This document shows positions 10,550 to 23,049 of a stretch of DNA of 64,000 nt, piece after piece. The notes beneath the pieces were generated by a model. It ran no database searches. It saw nothing but the letters and a program-made list of their open reading frames with translations, and was not told where the DNA came from. This stretch comes from Mesostigma viride (lineage: Eukaryota > Streptophyta > Mesostigmatophyceae > Mesostigmatales > Mesostigmataceae), in assembly GCA_009746045.1 (NCBI GenBank), contig RPFO01000026.1, positions 1,305,015-1,369,014 on the forward strand, read 5' to 3'. Position numbers and translations under genes: made by a program. Numbering within the stretch: position 1 is the first letter of the stretch; each line of letters starts with the position of its first letter.

Positions 10550-11930
10550 TGAGGCACTGCCACAAGGGGCCAGAAAGCTCAGACTGAAGTTTGTCTGCAA
10601 GCATAAACCCCAGGCAGATGGGACACCTCCCATTTTTCATGCCAGACCTTGTGTCACGGAGTTCAGGGGCTCCACTGAGCTAACAGAGGCTGAACTGTAT
10701 ACCCCTGGTATTCAGCAGACGTCTCTTAAGGTCCTGTTGGCCACTTTCCTTCACCATCTGAATGCTGGTAAGGACTACGTGTGTAAAGCCACTGACATTA
10801 AGCGTGCCTTCCTTAAAGGCAACCCTGACATAGCCCAAAAGGTGTGGAGGGGTCAAGTCTATGTGGTAAACACTCCCAAAGTCTGGTCTGGGGACATCAA
10901 GGAACCTCATCTAAGGCCTAACTTGGGGGTAGAAGGGCTTCAGTCAGCACCTAAAATTTTTAGGCTGTCTGCCCAAGAGGTCTTCCTGAAGCTGGGGGCC
11001 CAGTATGATGATATTGACCCTTGTTTCTTCACCATCCCTCATCCTGCTGGTATGATGATGTTTGTGTGGCATGGGGATGATCAGCTCATTACTGGTCCCA
11101 GGGCAGCTGTGGAGGATTTCATTGCTCAAGTGTCTGCTAGCTTTGAATTAGGCAAGCAGCTGGAGCTGGGGAAAGATCCTGTCAAGTTCTGTGGCATCAT
11201 TCTGAACCTGTTTAAGGAGCAGAAGGAGTGGGTGTGTTCTCTCAAAGCATCCCCTGAGTATGTCATGTCTTGCAAAGATGTTCTTCCCTCTGACATCACT
11301 CCTGATCTCTGTCCCACTATTAGGGGTAAGCTAGGTTGGCTGTGTGCCACTTGTGCTCCTCATCTGGCAGTGGTCAGCAGAGTGGATGATGATGTCCTCA
11401 TGGAGGTAGGGTCTAGGGCTATTAAACAGGTGTTGCATGATGGCCCTCCCCTTATTCTTCATGCTTGGATCTGTTCCAACCCATCCACATCACATGCATG
11501 ATGGACAGTTCCATGGAGTCACGGGTAGTCACTAAGGTACAAGCCAGAGAGGCAGGCTATTTATGTTGTCTAACCCCACTGGCAAGCAATCTTTGGTTTC
11601 CTGGTTCAGCAGACTCCACAAGCGCAAGGCAGTCAGCAGCAATGTAGCGAATGCCGTGCTGTGGTCTCAGCTGTGTTGCATGCCAGGTACTTGAACCATC
11701 TGCTGGTGTGGTTGCAGCATCAGGCTGGTAGTTATGCTGGTGTCAAATCCCATCTGCTGACTGACAGTCAATCCCTTCTCTCTTTCCTGGACAACCCCTT
11801 GGCTGTGCACACCGATTTGGACTGGATTGTCCTCAAGCAGGAGTGTACCTATCTGGAGTCCAAGACTCACATCCGAGACCCTGACAATGCAGCAGATGCA
11901 CTCACAAAAGTGCCACAGGCTGCAGGGCCT
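10550..11930 (+). pseudogene. Reverse transcriptase and RNase H of copia element C
   Basis: The RT includes the copia-like DIKRAFLKG motif A and a motif C reading WHGDD near 11,066-11,080. The RNase H part follows, with MMDSSMES and the C-terminal DADALTK-like signature (NAADALTKVPQ) near 11,890. Copies element RNA into cDNA and degrades the template. Broken fossil. Confidence 0.75.
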
Positions 11931-12226
11931 CAGTACAGAGTCCTATACACGCTGATGAACCCATATAACGGCAGAGGGTGAAGTGCCTCAGCCTAGGGCT
12001 ATTAGCACCAGATAGGAGGGTGGTCATGGGGTGGCAGGGTCTGAAGTGTCCCACCCGTAAGACTCTCTTTGCGTCATTAAAGATTGAGGTCAGAAGGGTC
12101 CTCCTTTATTGATGGCTTGTTCTTTGTCAATAAAACGTGTGGTCATATTTTTCTGACAATGGTTTTCCTAACACAGGCACCCAACCAGTGGGGATGTTGT
12201 ATCCAACACGGAGGAGCTATGGGCGC

Positions 12227-12239
12227 TTTTATAAATGCA
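12227..12239 (+). other. Reverse complement of the element C primer-binding site
   Basis: TTTTATAAATGCA is the exact complement of the first 13 internal bases after the 5' LTR. It lies about 410 bases upstream of the 3' LTR, as part of CTATGGGCGC-TTTTATAAATGCA. Equivalent sites occur in A and B. Confidence 0.6.
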
Positions 12240-12651
12240 TCTCTTTCAGTGTCCTGGTTGTCCCTGTGGGGAACCTTGCTTATTCAGTAGTGGTTGGCAT
12301 ATGAGTGGGTTGTGGGAAGAGTCTTCCCCTCACTCCCCAAAGAAAAGTAATAATGGGAGTTATTCTAGGACTTCAGGCCTAGACTATCAGTACACGTGGC
12401 GTTGTCCCCGTCTCCCAAGTGGGATACGGACATGGACGGTGGTGTAGTACACTGGACATATCTCTACTAGGGTTTAGATCCGCACGTGCCATATTGGGCA
12501 CGTGGGTGCTAGATATTAGCACTGAGATATGTAGGGCACACGCACGTGGGTATTCACGTGGTAGGGTTTATGAGCTGTGATGCAGACCACAAGGTGGTTG
12601 CAGTGCTAGTCCTGTACGGAGGTCCTAGGGGAGGTCCAGGATCATCCACGT

Positions 12652-12878
12652 AGTGCTGCTAGGCAGTCGGTGCCTGCGGGCATCGTATCAGTCCTAGCTG
12701 GAGTAGATCTAGCTGGACGGAGCCAGCATCTCATTGGTTAGCACTAGTGCAGGATAGCTAGGTTACCCTAACCTACGTGCCCATGCAATCCAGCTTGGCA
12801 AGCTTGCATGGGTTGATATTATGCCAGCCATTGCATAATCCAACACACGTTCGCATCCATTGCACGAGTGCCATAACT
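12652..12878 (+). repeat. 3' LTR of copia element C
   Basis: Direct repeat of 5418-5644 with one visible difference. Followed by unrelated sequence GTAATGCGCGG. 12,880-13,350 downstream holds no recognisable gene. Confidence 0.85.
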
Positions 12879-13353
12879 GTAATGCGCGGCATTCTGCTTG
12901 ACAACAGCAGAAGTTAGAGTGTGGTGGAAGGGCACCAAAAGGGAAGAACGGACGCAATTTATACCCACCTAAACGCCAAATATCTGTAGGCGCCCAACCG
13001 TCATTGCGACCTGTCATTTGTCAGAGTTAGGTATTGCGGACTTGTCCCAGAAATTATAACACCGCGCCAAAAAGCTAGTCAACCGACTCCTGACACCATT
13101 GAAAACCATGTATTGTAAGAGTTGCACTAGGCCGGACAACAAATAACACCACGGCAAATTTTGCTCCGAAATGCATAAGCGCAGTGACACGTTCGTACGT
13201 ATCCACACGGTTGCCGATATTTTTGCGGAATGGCGGGAACGTATCAGACTAACAGCACCGCGAAAAATTGCCGCCATGTCGATCAGCACAAGCTAGTGCT
13301 ACTTCTGGTCACTGTACATTCTAGCAGGCGCGGGAATTCGCAGATCTTGATGT

Positions 13354-13390
13354 TCAGTTCAGTTCAGTGAGTGTTCAGTTCTGTTCAGTG
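13354..13390. repeat. TTCAG-rich microsatellite
   Basis: Imperfect GTTCAGTTCAG units. A similar (CAGTT)n array lies at 16493-16519, about 3.1 kb away. The two may be independent simple repeats. Confidence 0.6.
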
Positions 13391-13569
13391 TGCATCCTCC
13401 GACCATTTCATTTCAAATCCTTTTTTGGTGTTAAGGGATTTGGTGTTAAAAATGGACCAATCGGCGCAACGAGCGCAACCAGACTGAATTGTGGGGCTTC
13501 TAGTATTAACAAACGATATTACAATAAACCCGAGAGAATCTATGCGGATTTGGTGTTATTTGGCGGTTT

Positions 13570-15305
13570 CGTGGTGTTAACCCCTAAATGGTCTGGCTGC
13601 CGATTTTCCGCCTAAAACTGAGTTACAGCCGACACGTCGGCCCCTTCTCGGGGGACCAAATGCCGCGAAAACTATTGAGAATTAGGAAAAGTTTAGCTGA
13701 GAAGATCGAAAGTTTATAATTTTCCTCACAGCATGGTACTAGGGTTTGCATACTTCTGACAAAGTTATAGAGGTGTTCTGGCCGGTCAAAGTACAAGGGG
13801 TCAGGGTACTTTTTCACGTAGAACGTGCATTCCGGAAAACGACGACCTGGCCATGGCGGCTTGCGCACACGCATGGCATTTACGTTTTCGTTCGAATTTT
13901 CTGACCAAACTCAGGAAATTGATTTTATACGTCCTAAATATGATACAGGCCAATTTTTGGTTCGCGGGAATGCCATTTGATAGGTGTCGGCAGCGTTCTT
14001 GCTGGAAAAAACTGCGATCAGGCCGGACGATAGAAACGTTGACAGCAATAACTTTCCGGCGTATTTTCAGGGATATATCGGTTTCTTTGTAATTTTTATG
14101 ATGATTTGTAGTCGTAAACGTGCAAGGGTGGCCAGAAATCGTCGAATCTAGCGACCATGCTGCACAACTTTGGTGTGCCGAAATGCGCCATTTTGCGGCC
14201 ACCGCCTGGGCCAAGGTAATGCCAGCCATGCCAGGTAAAGCTGAGTTATCGTTTTCTTGTCGATGTTTGACGTTTATATATACGTTCTAGCTTGTGTAGC
14301 ACATTCTTTCTTCATTATTCATGCTCTTTCTTGAGCATGGCCTGGCCCCTTCCTAAAACACCATTTTTAGATGCTTCCCTCAGTCAGTTGACCTGCCATA
14401 GTGTGATGGTGATAAGTTTTAGAGGCTGTATGGGTTTGAATACCTCCATATATGTTTGTTATACATTTCCCACACACATATTGCATGAGTGTGAGGCAGT
14501 TGGCTGGTCTCTGTGGCATCATCAAGCATGTACCCGGTGAGTAGAAGCTTCCCATTGTCAGCATGTGCCACCAGGTGTGCTGGCCATCACCTGGCAAGCT
14601 ATAGCAGCTTAGGCCTAGTTTATCCTTGCTAGGGCAAGCTGAAATAGGCTTAAAATCACTAGTTTGTTGGTGGCTGCCTCCTAGAATGCAAGCCTTGCGT
14701 AGGGTATCCGTACCACGTTACCTACGTGCATGGACAAGGTGGCACCTGCACATAGGTGCCATGTAAGGGCAGTGTGATGATGCAGTTATGTTTCCCCATC
14801 ATTGTGGAAGGGAAATGTATTGTGTGGCATGGTTGGGGGACATTTTTAGTAGGTATTAGTAGGTAGTATGCCCACCCCTACCCCCTTGGTTGCTTTTTAC
14901 CAACGGTACCCCTATGGGCTGTACTGGGTGTAACTGCTGGTATACCCACCCAAATGATGACCCCAATGGCTCAAACTGTTCAGCAACTAATTGTTTATCA
15001 TCCCTGAAGTGGTAGGTGCCTAGCTCTTACAACATAATTCAAAATGCACATTCTACCAAAAATGAAAACGCTCGTCTTGACCCCCCTGACTTTGACGGCA
15101 GTTATACATGGCCTACCCTGCATATATGTAAGGTTGTGATATACCAACCCGAAGGGCAACTCATGGACATGCTTGGCCCCCAAGGACAGCCGTTGGATAT
15201 GGGTGGGTTGGATGGCATCTGGTTTGCAAAATTGTGAAGTTACAGCCGATGCATCGGCAGTATTTCTGCCCATTTAGGGGTTAAAAGTTAACACCAAAAG
15301 GACAA
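13570..15305. repeat. Non-coding 1.7-kb region bounded by imperfect inverted repeats
   Basis: Left end: GGTGTTAACCCCTAAATGG, then GTTACAGCCGACACGTCGGC (13,570-13,640). Right end, on the opposite strand: GGTGTTAAC, TTAACCCCTAAATGGGC, GCCGATGCATCGGCTGTAAC (15,237-15,300). GCCGACACGTCGGC and GCCGATGCATCGGC are near-palindromic themselves. The interior has only short frames with no motif. It could be a non-autonomous DNA element; no target-site duplication was identified. Confidence 0.4.
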
Positions 15306-15451
15306 AATTCCCATCATTATTCTTCTCAAACTGGGCGTTAACATCTCGCAGAAATCTGCCGCACCGTTCTGGACGGTTACGATATTCGCCTACGTTACAT
15401 TTTGACGTCAGAGAGCTTCGCCAGGAGGGGTGACATTGAGCCAAGCTAAAT

Positions 15452-15548
15452 AGGGGCCGGATCCTGCAGCCGCCGGTCCAGAATGTCTGGCCCCTATTTC
15501 CATACTAGGGGCCCGTGCAGCAACCGGCACCAATTCTAGCTAGCCCCC
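15452..15548. repeat. Two short AGGGGCC...GGCCCC units
   Basis: Units at 15452-15494 and 15507-15548 each start AGGGGCC, contain TGCAGC(C/A), and end in GCCCC. A third unit (AGGGGCCG...TGCAGCCGCC...GGGCCCCC) is at 16278-16324, on the other side of a LINE insertion. They look like copies of one ~45-base GC hairpin sequence. Confidence 0.45.
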
Positions 15549-15562
15549 ATCTATTCGGCCCC

Positions 15563-16252
15563 CACTCACGGGACAAGGCGGCTCCCCCACCAGTCCTACT
15601 CACCTTCTCCTCCCCTGAGGATAAGCAGCGGTTCCTCTCTCGTCGCAAGCGGTTGCACGACCTCACCTGGACGCTGGATGACGACCTCACCCCCGCTCAG
15701 CAACAGCAGCGACGCGACCTGTGGCCGGAATACCTCCGCCATAAGCAGGACCCCCAGAAGCCCAAGGTGTACTGGAGGCGGGCGGGGACCTGATGATCAA
15801 CCACAAGATGTGGACGCCCCCAGCGGGCTAGAATAGCAATAGCCCTAGCTTGTAACCATTGGCGTCACTGCCGCTAAGGCAGCCATGCCTAGAATGTTGC
15901 CTAGCTGTGCCAACACACCTAGTCACGTGCCGCCAACGCACGGTACACTTGACCAGCCATAGCCTTAGCCTAGTCCTAGTACAGCCATGCTACGCCCTGG
16001 CTATGTTCAGATTACTTGCCCACGCTCCTTGCTATGATATGCTCACATGGGTCTTATTGCACCCACAGTTTGCCGGATCGTTAGCCTGTCCTTTTAGCTA
16101 GCCGCGCCCGATTGCAGCTGTGGCATGCCTTTGGCATGAAGGAGACTGGGGGTCTCTGCCCTTTCTCCTGTAGTGCACACACAGGGATTAAAAGCACTTC
16201 GGTGCTCCGTGACTCCCCAACGGGAGCACGAGTTTAATTAATTAATTAATTA
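15563..16252 (+). mobile_element. 5'-truncated LINE copy (ORF1 end plus 3' tail)
   Basis: Flanked by the 10-base duplication ATTCGGCCCC (15553-15562 and 16253-16262), a direct sign of target-primed insertion. The body matches the last ~670 bases of the LINE at 41874-43857. It covers the C-terminal ORF1 segment (SPEDKQRFLSRRKRLHDL, LDDDLTPAQQQQRRDLWPEY), the 3' UTR and an (TTAA)n tail. The short ORF1 remainder ends at 15793 in a slightly altered frame. High identity to the other copy indicates a recent insertion. Confidence 0.85.
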
Positions 16253-16614
16253 ATTCGGCCCCTATAGGGGAGATTCCAGGGGCCGAATTTTTATGCAGCC
16301 GCCAGCCCTAGATTTCGGGCCCCCATATTGTACAGCAGGCGCGGCATGCCGCATCATGCCACGTGGCGTCCCATCTTGCCATGCCCCGGATGCCAGCTAT
16401 GTACGGGCCTACGGATGCCTACACAACTGTGTCGGCATCCGTCCTCACGCCGCGCCGCGCTATACTGTCATGCAGTCTGCAGATGTCTTGCCCAGTTCAG
16501 TTCAGTTCAGTTCAGTTTAGTTGGAATCCCACGCCGGTCGTATCCAACAGAGATAGTTTGGCGACGTAAGTAGCTCGGATGGTAACCTTACTAGGGTATG
16601 TACTGTGATATGTC

Positions 16615-19600
16615 TTGCCCAGGAATTGCCTGTCGGCACAACTAGCCAGTATCACTCAACCCTATGTCGGCCCATCTCATGAAATCTGGGTAGGCCTACA
16701 AGAACATAAATTTCCTGGAATAGACGCCAAAGCGCTACAATCCTTTACACGACGCACCCCAGACATGGAACGCAGATGGGCATGGGCACGGGGGACTAGT
16801 GGAGGCACTGCATTGCTACAATATCGACGTCCGCCACACCCTCATGTTCAACTGCACCCATGGGCCCAGCACATAGATACTGCCCCCAACACATGGCAGG
16901 GTCGCTGGACCCGGCAATGCATCTCCTGGGGCGGTAAAACTGGCTATATTATATCGGTATATGCCCCCAACGAACACTCTGACCGTATAAAATTTTTTGA
17001 TGATTTGTTTACTATGGTTGCCCCCCTCCTGGACCAATCTCATGAGTTCATAATAATGGGTGACTTTAATGTTGACCTAGACCATGGCCTTGGGCTTGAG
17101 ACGACCTCGTTAGCCAACCACCTCACCCGCCTCTCACTACAGGATGTTATCAAACCTCGCGACCATCTGCATACTCGCGAGTCCACTCGTCAGGGCACCC
17201 GCATCACTAGCCGTCTAGACTACATTCTGATCAGGCACTCCGCAAAGGTGAAAACCTTTGCGTTCAGTGCCGGGCCGCGGAAAACGTGGAAAACGCGATC
17301 TGCAAATGAATCCGACCGGACTACATATTTATGTCACCCTTTTGGGCATCCCTCATTTGTCACGCAGAGGTCATACGCTCCACAGTTTTTTCTGATCACT
17401 ACCCCTGCCTTCTCACCATGGTGTATCACTCCAGCCCCCCCAGAGGACCAGGCATCCCTCGCCTCAATAAAAAGCTGCTGGCTGACCCCGCATTTCGCAC
17501 CCTAGTCCGAGAACAATGGCAGGACTGGAAAACTAAGCAAGTAGACTACCCAAGCACTACGCTCTGGATGCAAGCATGCCTCTCGCACATCCTTGATTCC
17601 TCTAAGGCATACGATCTAGAACAACGCCGCATAAAAGCTAGGCAAAGACTACAATTACTACAAACGAGTTATTGCTATGTTGCAATCCAAACCCCGCCTA
17701 GCCCCGCACGAGTTAACACGACTGCAATTGTGCCAGACTGAGATGGATAAGCTACGCCTTGAACGCCACGCAGAAGCCCTAGATGTGGAAAATACATGGT
17801 GGCATGTCAAAGGTGAACGAATGAATAAGGAATTCTTTGCATTTATCCCACCCCCGCGCTCACAAACCACCATCACTGAAATTACAGACGAGACTGGCAC
17901 CCATACCACCCCTCAAGACATCCTACAATCTGGACATGCTTTTTTCTCCACCCTGTTCAGGACAGAACCCGACCCCTCTGCAAATACAGCCACACAAAAA
18001 ATCCTCGATGCTATTCCCCACCGCCTCTCTCCGTCACAACAAGCTCTACTAGACGCCAGCCCCACTATGGAAGAAACATCTCTAGCACTTCAACATCTCA
18101 AAACCGGTAGCGCACCTGGTGCAGATGGCCTAATTCCAGTAGAGTTTTTTAAAACGTTCTGGCCCCTCATAGGCAGGGATCTATACCAATGCATCCTGGA
18201 AATCTGGAACAACGAAACTGTTGTGGGCCAGTGGTCGGAAACAATCCTCATCCTCTTACACAAAAAAGGGGATAAAACAAGTTGGAAAAATTATAGACCC
18301 ATTCGCATGCTCACAGTCCCTTACAAACTAGCCAGCAAACTCTTGCAACGCCGTTTCTATAGTGTACTAGATAATCTGATCGGCCCGGAACAAGTGGGAT
18401 TCAAATCCAACCTACACATCAGCGACAGCATCACCATGATCATGGACATTGTTGATGACGCATGGCGCAACAATATTACAGGTCTTATTTTATTTTGGGA
18501 TTTTGAAAAGGCATTCGACCGCATATGTTGGAAATACCTCGAGGCTATACTACACGGGCTTGGTTTTGGACCTAAACTTATTAAGGTCAGTCTAGGCACG
18601 ATCAAATTCCTCACTTGGCACCTACTAATTAATGGACATAAATCCCAAATAGGCCATAGCACACGCTCCCTCCCACAAGGCGACTGTCTCTCTCCCCTTC
18701 TCTTTTTGCTTGCTCACGCTGGCCTCTTCTTTCTTCATCAACAGGACAGCCGCATTCAAGGCTACCCCATCCCTCACCACACACGTGGTCTGTTTCAAAC
18801 TGCCTACGCCGATGACACTACTAACATTTGCACCTCCCTGCGTGATGTTGATGCTGTGCTTGACAATATATCTACATACTGTACCGCCTCCCAACAACGC
18901 TGCAACGTGCAAAAGTCCACGGGCTTGCATATTGGCAGAACAACCAACCCGACTCTCCAACCTACTATAACCTGGCGGTGACATGGGTCCCGCCAGGAGG
19001 ATACCACCTTTTGCATAACTGCCCTATCGGTCGGACAGCCGAAGGGAGGTTATTGGAAGTCAAAACCTTTCTATACGACGAATCACAACAACTGGGCAAA
19101 CTTACTGGTGTACAACAGGTGGCTAACCGCTGGGCTGGCGTACACCGCCTCAGCCTCCGGGGCAAGGTCCTCGTCACGAACCAGCTGCTGTTCTCCAAGC
19201 TGCTGTACTTCGGTCAGGCCCACCCACCGGATGAACACACCGTGTCTCTTATTCAACGACGGGGCATAACTTTGTTTGGAAAAAATCGAGCGATCTCAGC
19301 CGCCAGGTACACGGATGGATCAGAGAGTCAATGTCTTTTATGCCGTGGCCTCTTGGAGGACTAGGCTTACACAATATGCAATGGCGTTTATGGTCTGTGT
19401 ATGCCAAACAAGTTATCTCTGCCCACATTGGTGTCAACACACACCCTGGATGTCTTCTGGCACGTGTAACCCTCTCACGTCTTACTCATCACTCCAATGG
19501 TACTTCCTGGCACTCTGGAGCCGCACTGCTTACTGCTCGCCTCCCCTCCCCGAAGCTCACCAGAGGTCTTCCTTGGTACTGGGCTCGTATATGGCAAGGC

Positions 19601-20119
19601 TTTATGGCACTTAAACCCGACCGCCTATTATTCCCCACACTACGTGAGGAAGTTGCACGCCAACCCCTATTCTTTAATGATATATACCTCAACCCCCTTA
19701 ATCGCCCCTTCGGATGCTTAAGTGGCCCTAACCCCTATGAAGGCTTCATAACATCCCCCCACCCTGTAACCACTATTCTCCACCTGTATATTCTCCACGG
19801 TGACTGCTACCGCCTCTTAACATATAACGAACTGGCTGCCTGGGTCCCCAATATGCCTACTTATGCTGCCTGGGCCGCGCTAGTACAAGCCATACCCCCA
19901 CGCTGGCACACACTCATGACTTCTCCCCGTGCCCCCTATAAAGCTGGTGAATGGTGCTGCTTTTGTCCATACAGCACGACCGCAACATGCTCGGGGAAGG
20001 TGATCGCAGAACTCCCCCTTGGAACCCTGCACGTTCAACTACTGGCGCCGCTGAGCGGCCACAATGGCTGTCTGGCTCAACTTACAACTGCAGTGGTGTT
20101 CCTCCCCACCCAGCTATAG
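16615..20119 (+). pseudogene. L1-type LINE ORF2: apurinic endonuclease plus reverse transcriptase, decayed
   Basis: The endonuclease part shows GLQEHKF, IISVYAPN, MGDFNVDLD, TSRLDYILI and FSDHYP, the ordered motifs of the LINE EN family; the first motif is missing, so it is 5'-truncated. The RT part shows KKGDKTSWKNYRPI, WDFEKAFDRICW, LPQGDCLSPLLF and AYADDT (catalytic). It is followed by the L1-type C-terminal region (WAGVHRLSLRGKVLVTNQL, GGLGLHNMQW). The coding sequence is spread over three forward frames, with changes near 17,270-17,330, 17,680, 18,980 and 19,340, so it is dead. It ends at 20117-20119, exactly where a half MITE begins, so its 3' UTR and tail are missing. It may be the ORF2 partner of the ORF1-only copies here, but this cannot be shown without shared ends. 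Confidence 0.85.
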
Positions 20120-20217
20120 TTATAATAAATAGTGACGGAACCTTTTTGCCACTTGGCAATTAGGTCCGTCACTATTTATCCGGCGAAAACCACTCGCCGG
20201 CATCTATTCCGCGTTAA
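20119..20217. mobile_element. Half copy of a palindromic TA-flanked MITE
   Basis: Starts GTTATAATAAATAGTGACGG after TA and matches the left half of the MITE copies at 23231-23442 and 23642-23853 up to TTCCGCGTTAA near their centre. It joins LINE sequence on the left to gypsy sequence on the right, so the other halves of both neighbours are lost at this junction. Confidence 0.8.
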
Positions 20218-20850
20218 CATAGTGCCTAAGCGCTTCTTCCACTACCCTATTAAGACGCTCTACTAAATGAGAGGAGGAGGAGTGGTAGGCAGTACCGTAG
20301 GTAACCTTGGTACCGATGGCAGCGAAGAACTGCTGCCAGAAGTCTGAGGTAAATAACTTATCTTTATCACTAATAAACTGCCTACTCAAACCATGATATC
20401 TGTATACATTATTAAGGTATAGGCGTGCGCAATCACGTGCGGTGAGTTCTAAAGGACACGGCACGAGATGGCACATACGAGTAAAGCGATCTATGAACAC
20501 AAGGATTTGGGCATTACCTCTATCATTCTTTCTAAAAGGTCCTACAAAATCCATCATGATAGAATCCCACGGCATGATGGGATCAGGCAAGGTCCTAGGT
20601 TCTGCTATCTGTCCTACGTTATTGGGTTTCATCTCCTGGCAAGATTGACAAGTTCTAACATACTCATCTACATCCTTAAAAAGGGAAGGCCAGTAATAAG
20701 AGCGGGCTACTAGGTCCCGTACCCGTTTACCACCCTGATGAGCAGCTAAGTCATGTAACTCAAAGAGCAAGGAGGAGCGACAGATAGGAGGGACATACAG
20801 GCGCCATTGAGGGGGAGACTCTGCTATCTGCACATATAAAAACCCACCTA
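20218..20850 (-). CDS. Integrase of the gypsy element
   Basis: The HHCC zinc-binding domain (HDLAAHQGGKRVRDLVARS, then CQSCQ) lies at about 20,640-20,760. The catalytic core carries MMDFVGPF, FISDKDKLF and SSSHLVERLNRVVEE, giving the D,D,E set. No chromodomain can be seen because the element ends at the MITE junction. Confidence 0.8.
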
Positions 20851-21309
20851 CAAATTTACAAGGGTGCTTGCCTAATTGTTGGGGATGGGCAGCAATGGCA
20901 GCTAATGCTTCCGGCTCAGTGGCCGTAAATCTACTAATAAGGCGTTCAAGATCAGAGGTAGGCATCGCTACAGAGGTATCCAGAACAGTTTTAATGAGAT
21001 CTCCTACCGCCTTGCCAAAGAGAAGGGGAGGTCCTAGAGGGACTATGTTTTCATAAGACTTTCCTGACCTAGTCGCTATATGGCTAAGCGGTATAGAAAT
21101 TTTATTTTTCCCCTCCCCCCCCACCGAGGCCACGGGAAGGGCCTCACACGGGAGAGAGAGTCCTACGTGAGAAAGGAGATCAGGCATGCGAACAGTTGTA
21201 TGAAAGAGGTAGGCATAGGATTCATCATCAGGTAGTTCACCATAAGGGGTTACACCCATAGTAGTAGGGACTAGAGTAGTATTGAGAACATCAAGGTCCT
21301 CGAAAAAGG

Positions 21310-22700
21310 AGTAATCTGCACGACGAGAGAGTGCATCTGGTACTACGTTATCTACACCCTTAACATACTGAAGTTTAAAAGGGGAAAACTGTGCTAAAAA
21401 TTCCATCCAGCGCGCTTGCCGAGGGGTAAGGTTGGGTTGGGAGAGAAGATGGGTAAGGGGACGGTGATCCGTTTGGATAACTAATCTATAAGGATCTAGC
21501 TCACAGGGTTCATTCAGGCAGACATCAAATTGAGCACCTTTAAGGAAGTGCTGCCACGCGTGGCAACAATACACCACCGCTAAGAGTTCCTGCTGGTGTA
21601 CGGGATAGTTACGCTCCGCAGGGAGCATTGTCCTAGAGATATACTCAATTGGCTGTAAGCCCTGACCCTGATCCTGGAGAAGGACGCCCCCTATAGCTAC
21701 CTTACTAGCATCTGTAGCTACAACAAAGGGTTTAGTAGTATCCGGTAGGATGAGTACAGGCGGGGAAAGGAGTAGGGATTTTAGACACTGAAAAGCCGAC
21801 TGACATTCACTACTCCAAACAAAGGGGATATCCTTCTTTAATAAATGATTAATAGGGGCTGCTATAGTTGCGAAACGCGGGATAAAACGCCTATAGTAAG
21901 AAGCAATTCCTAGAAAACTACGTACACCTTTAACGTCGGTAGGGTAGGCCATTCCTGAATTGACTTAGTTTTATCTGGGTCGGTAGCGACCCCGGCATCT
22001 GACAGAACGTGCCCTAAAAATGGGACACTCCTACCCGAACGAACTTTAGCACGGCGCGCCCACAAAGAATTTTCAGCCATTATTTCTAATACTTTCTTTA
22101 AATCACGTAGGTGCGTTTCAAAATCAGGAGAGTAAATAAGAATATCATCTAAGTAAGCTTGAGCACAAGAACGGTCATGCTCAGATAAAGAAACAGAGGA
22201 GAAGGAAGGATCCTTTAAATCAGAGGACACTTGAGGAAGGTGAGAATTTCCCATAACAGGTCTAAGCACTTCATTCATTAACATTTGAAAAGAGGCAGGC
22301 GAGTTACAGAGTCCCATAGCCGCTACTCTAAACTGGTATTGACCAAAAGGGGTAGCAAAGGCGGTTTTATGGCAATCCTCAGGAGCTATCCGCAACTGCC
22401 AAAAACCATCCGCACAATCCAATACTGTGAAACAAGTGGAACCTTTAACCTTATTAAATATATCATCAATACGAGGTAGAGGGTATTTAGACTTCACAGT
22501 AATATCATTCAACTTCCTATAATCAGTAACTAGGCGAAACTTGCCATTTGGCTTAGGAACTAACAGGACACCAGCTGAGTAGGGAGAGTTACTAGGCTCT
22601 ATCAATCCTGCTTCTAATAGTGACACTAAAATCTGTTTTAGTTCCTTTAACTCGGTAGGGCCCATTCTATACATCGGAGAGTGCGTAGGAACTGCACCGT
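21310..22700 (-). CDS. Reverse transcriptase and RNase H of the gypsy element
   Basis: RT motifs: VTDYRKLNDITVKSKYPLPR, FTVLDCADGFWQL, the motif AMGLCNSPASFQ and YLDDILIYS (catalytic, near 22,145). RNase H starts near FVVATDASKVAIGGVL and continues with the EYISRTMLPAERNYPVHQQE segment. Between the motif-B region and YLDD lies an extra ~30-residue Ser/Asp-rich stretch not usual in gypsy RTs. Confidence 0.85.
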
Positions 22701-23049
22701 CCTTGATAACTACACGGTGTAAAACAGAACGAGGAGGAGGGTAAGAAGGAGTCTTTTCTTCGAAAACTTTTGAGGAATCTATCACAGCCATGTATCTTAC
22801 TATTTCATTTTCAGTAAATCCCACTCCTATTGTATCCACTGTGTTTACCTCTATTTCCACACTATTATTAGTGATAGGTATCTCCTGTACTTCTAACTGA
22901 AGGAACATACATAATAAATATCCATATTCCTTTAATTCAGAACGCAACTCATCATTGGACATTAATACTTCAGGTATAGGTCTTACAGGAGGATCAACAG
23001 GTGTAGGAGGAGTAATATCTACCAAGGATAAATTTTCCAATCTATAATG

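Larger units (their letters stand above)
5418..12878 (+). mobile_element. Ty1/copia LTR retrotransposon, element C
   Basis: Two near-identical direct repeats of about 227 bp bound a gag-integrase-protease-like-RT-RNase H coding region, with integrase before RT as in Ty1/copia. The LTRs differ at one visible position, so the insertion is young. No matching target-site duplication was found at the two outer edges, unlike elements A and B. Before gag there is a large extra reading region. The coding region is broken, with about five or six breaks. Its relatives A and B in this window share the domain order, the HGDD motif C and the self-complementary primer-site arrangement, so all three belong to one lineage. 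Confidence 0.9.

Noticed and set aside
12000-12226. A B-box in the 3' module of copia element C
   Set aside because: GGGTCTGAAGTGTCCC is only a weak match; the B-box feature is claimed for A and B only.
5411-12884. Target-site duplication for copia element C
   Set aside because: Flanks GGGGT and GTAAT do not match, and shifting the boundary by a few bases does not help. It may reflect recombination between copies.
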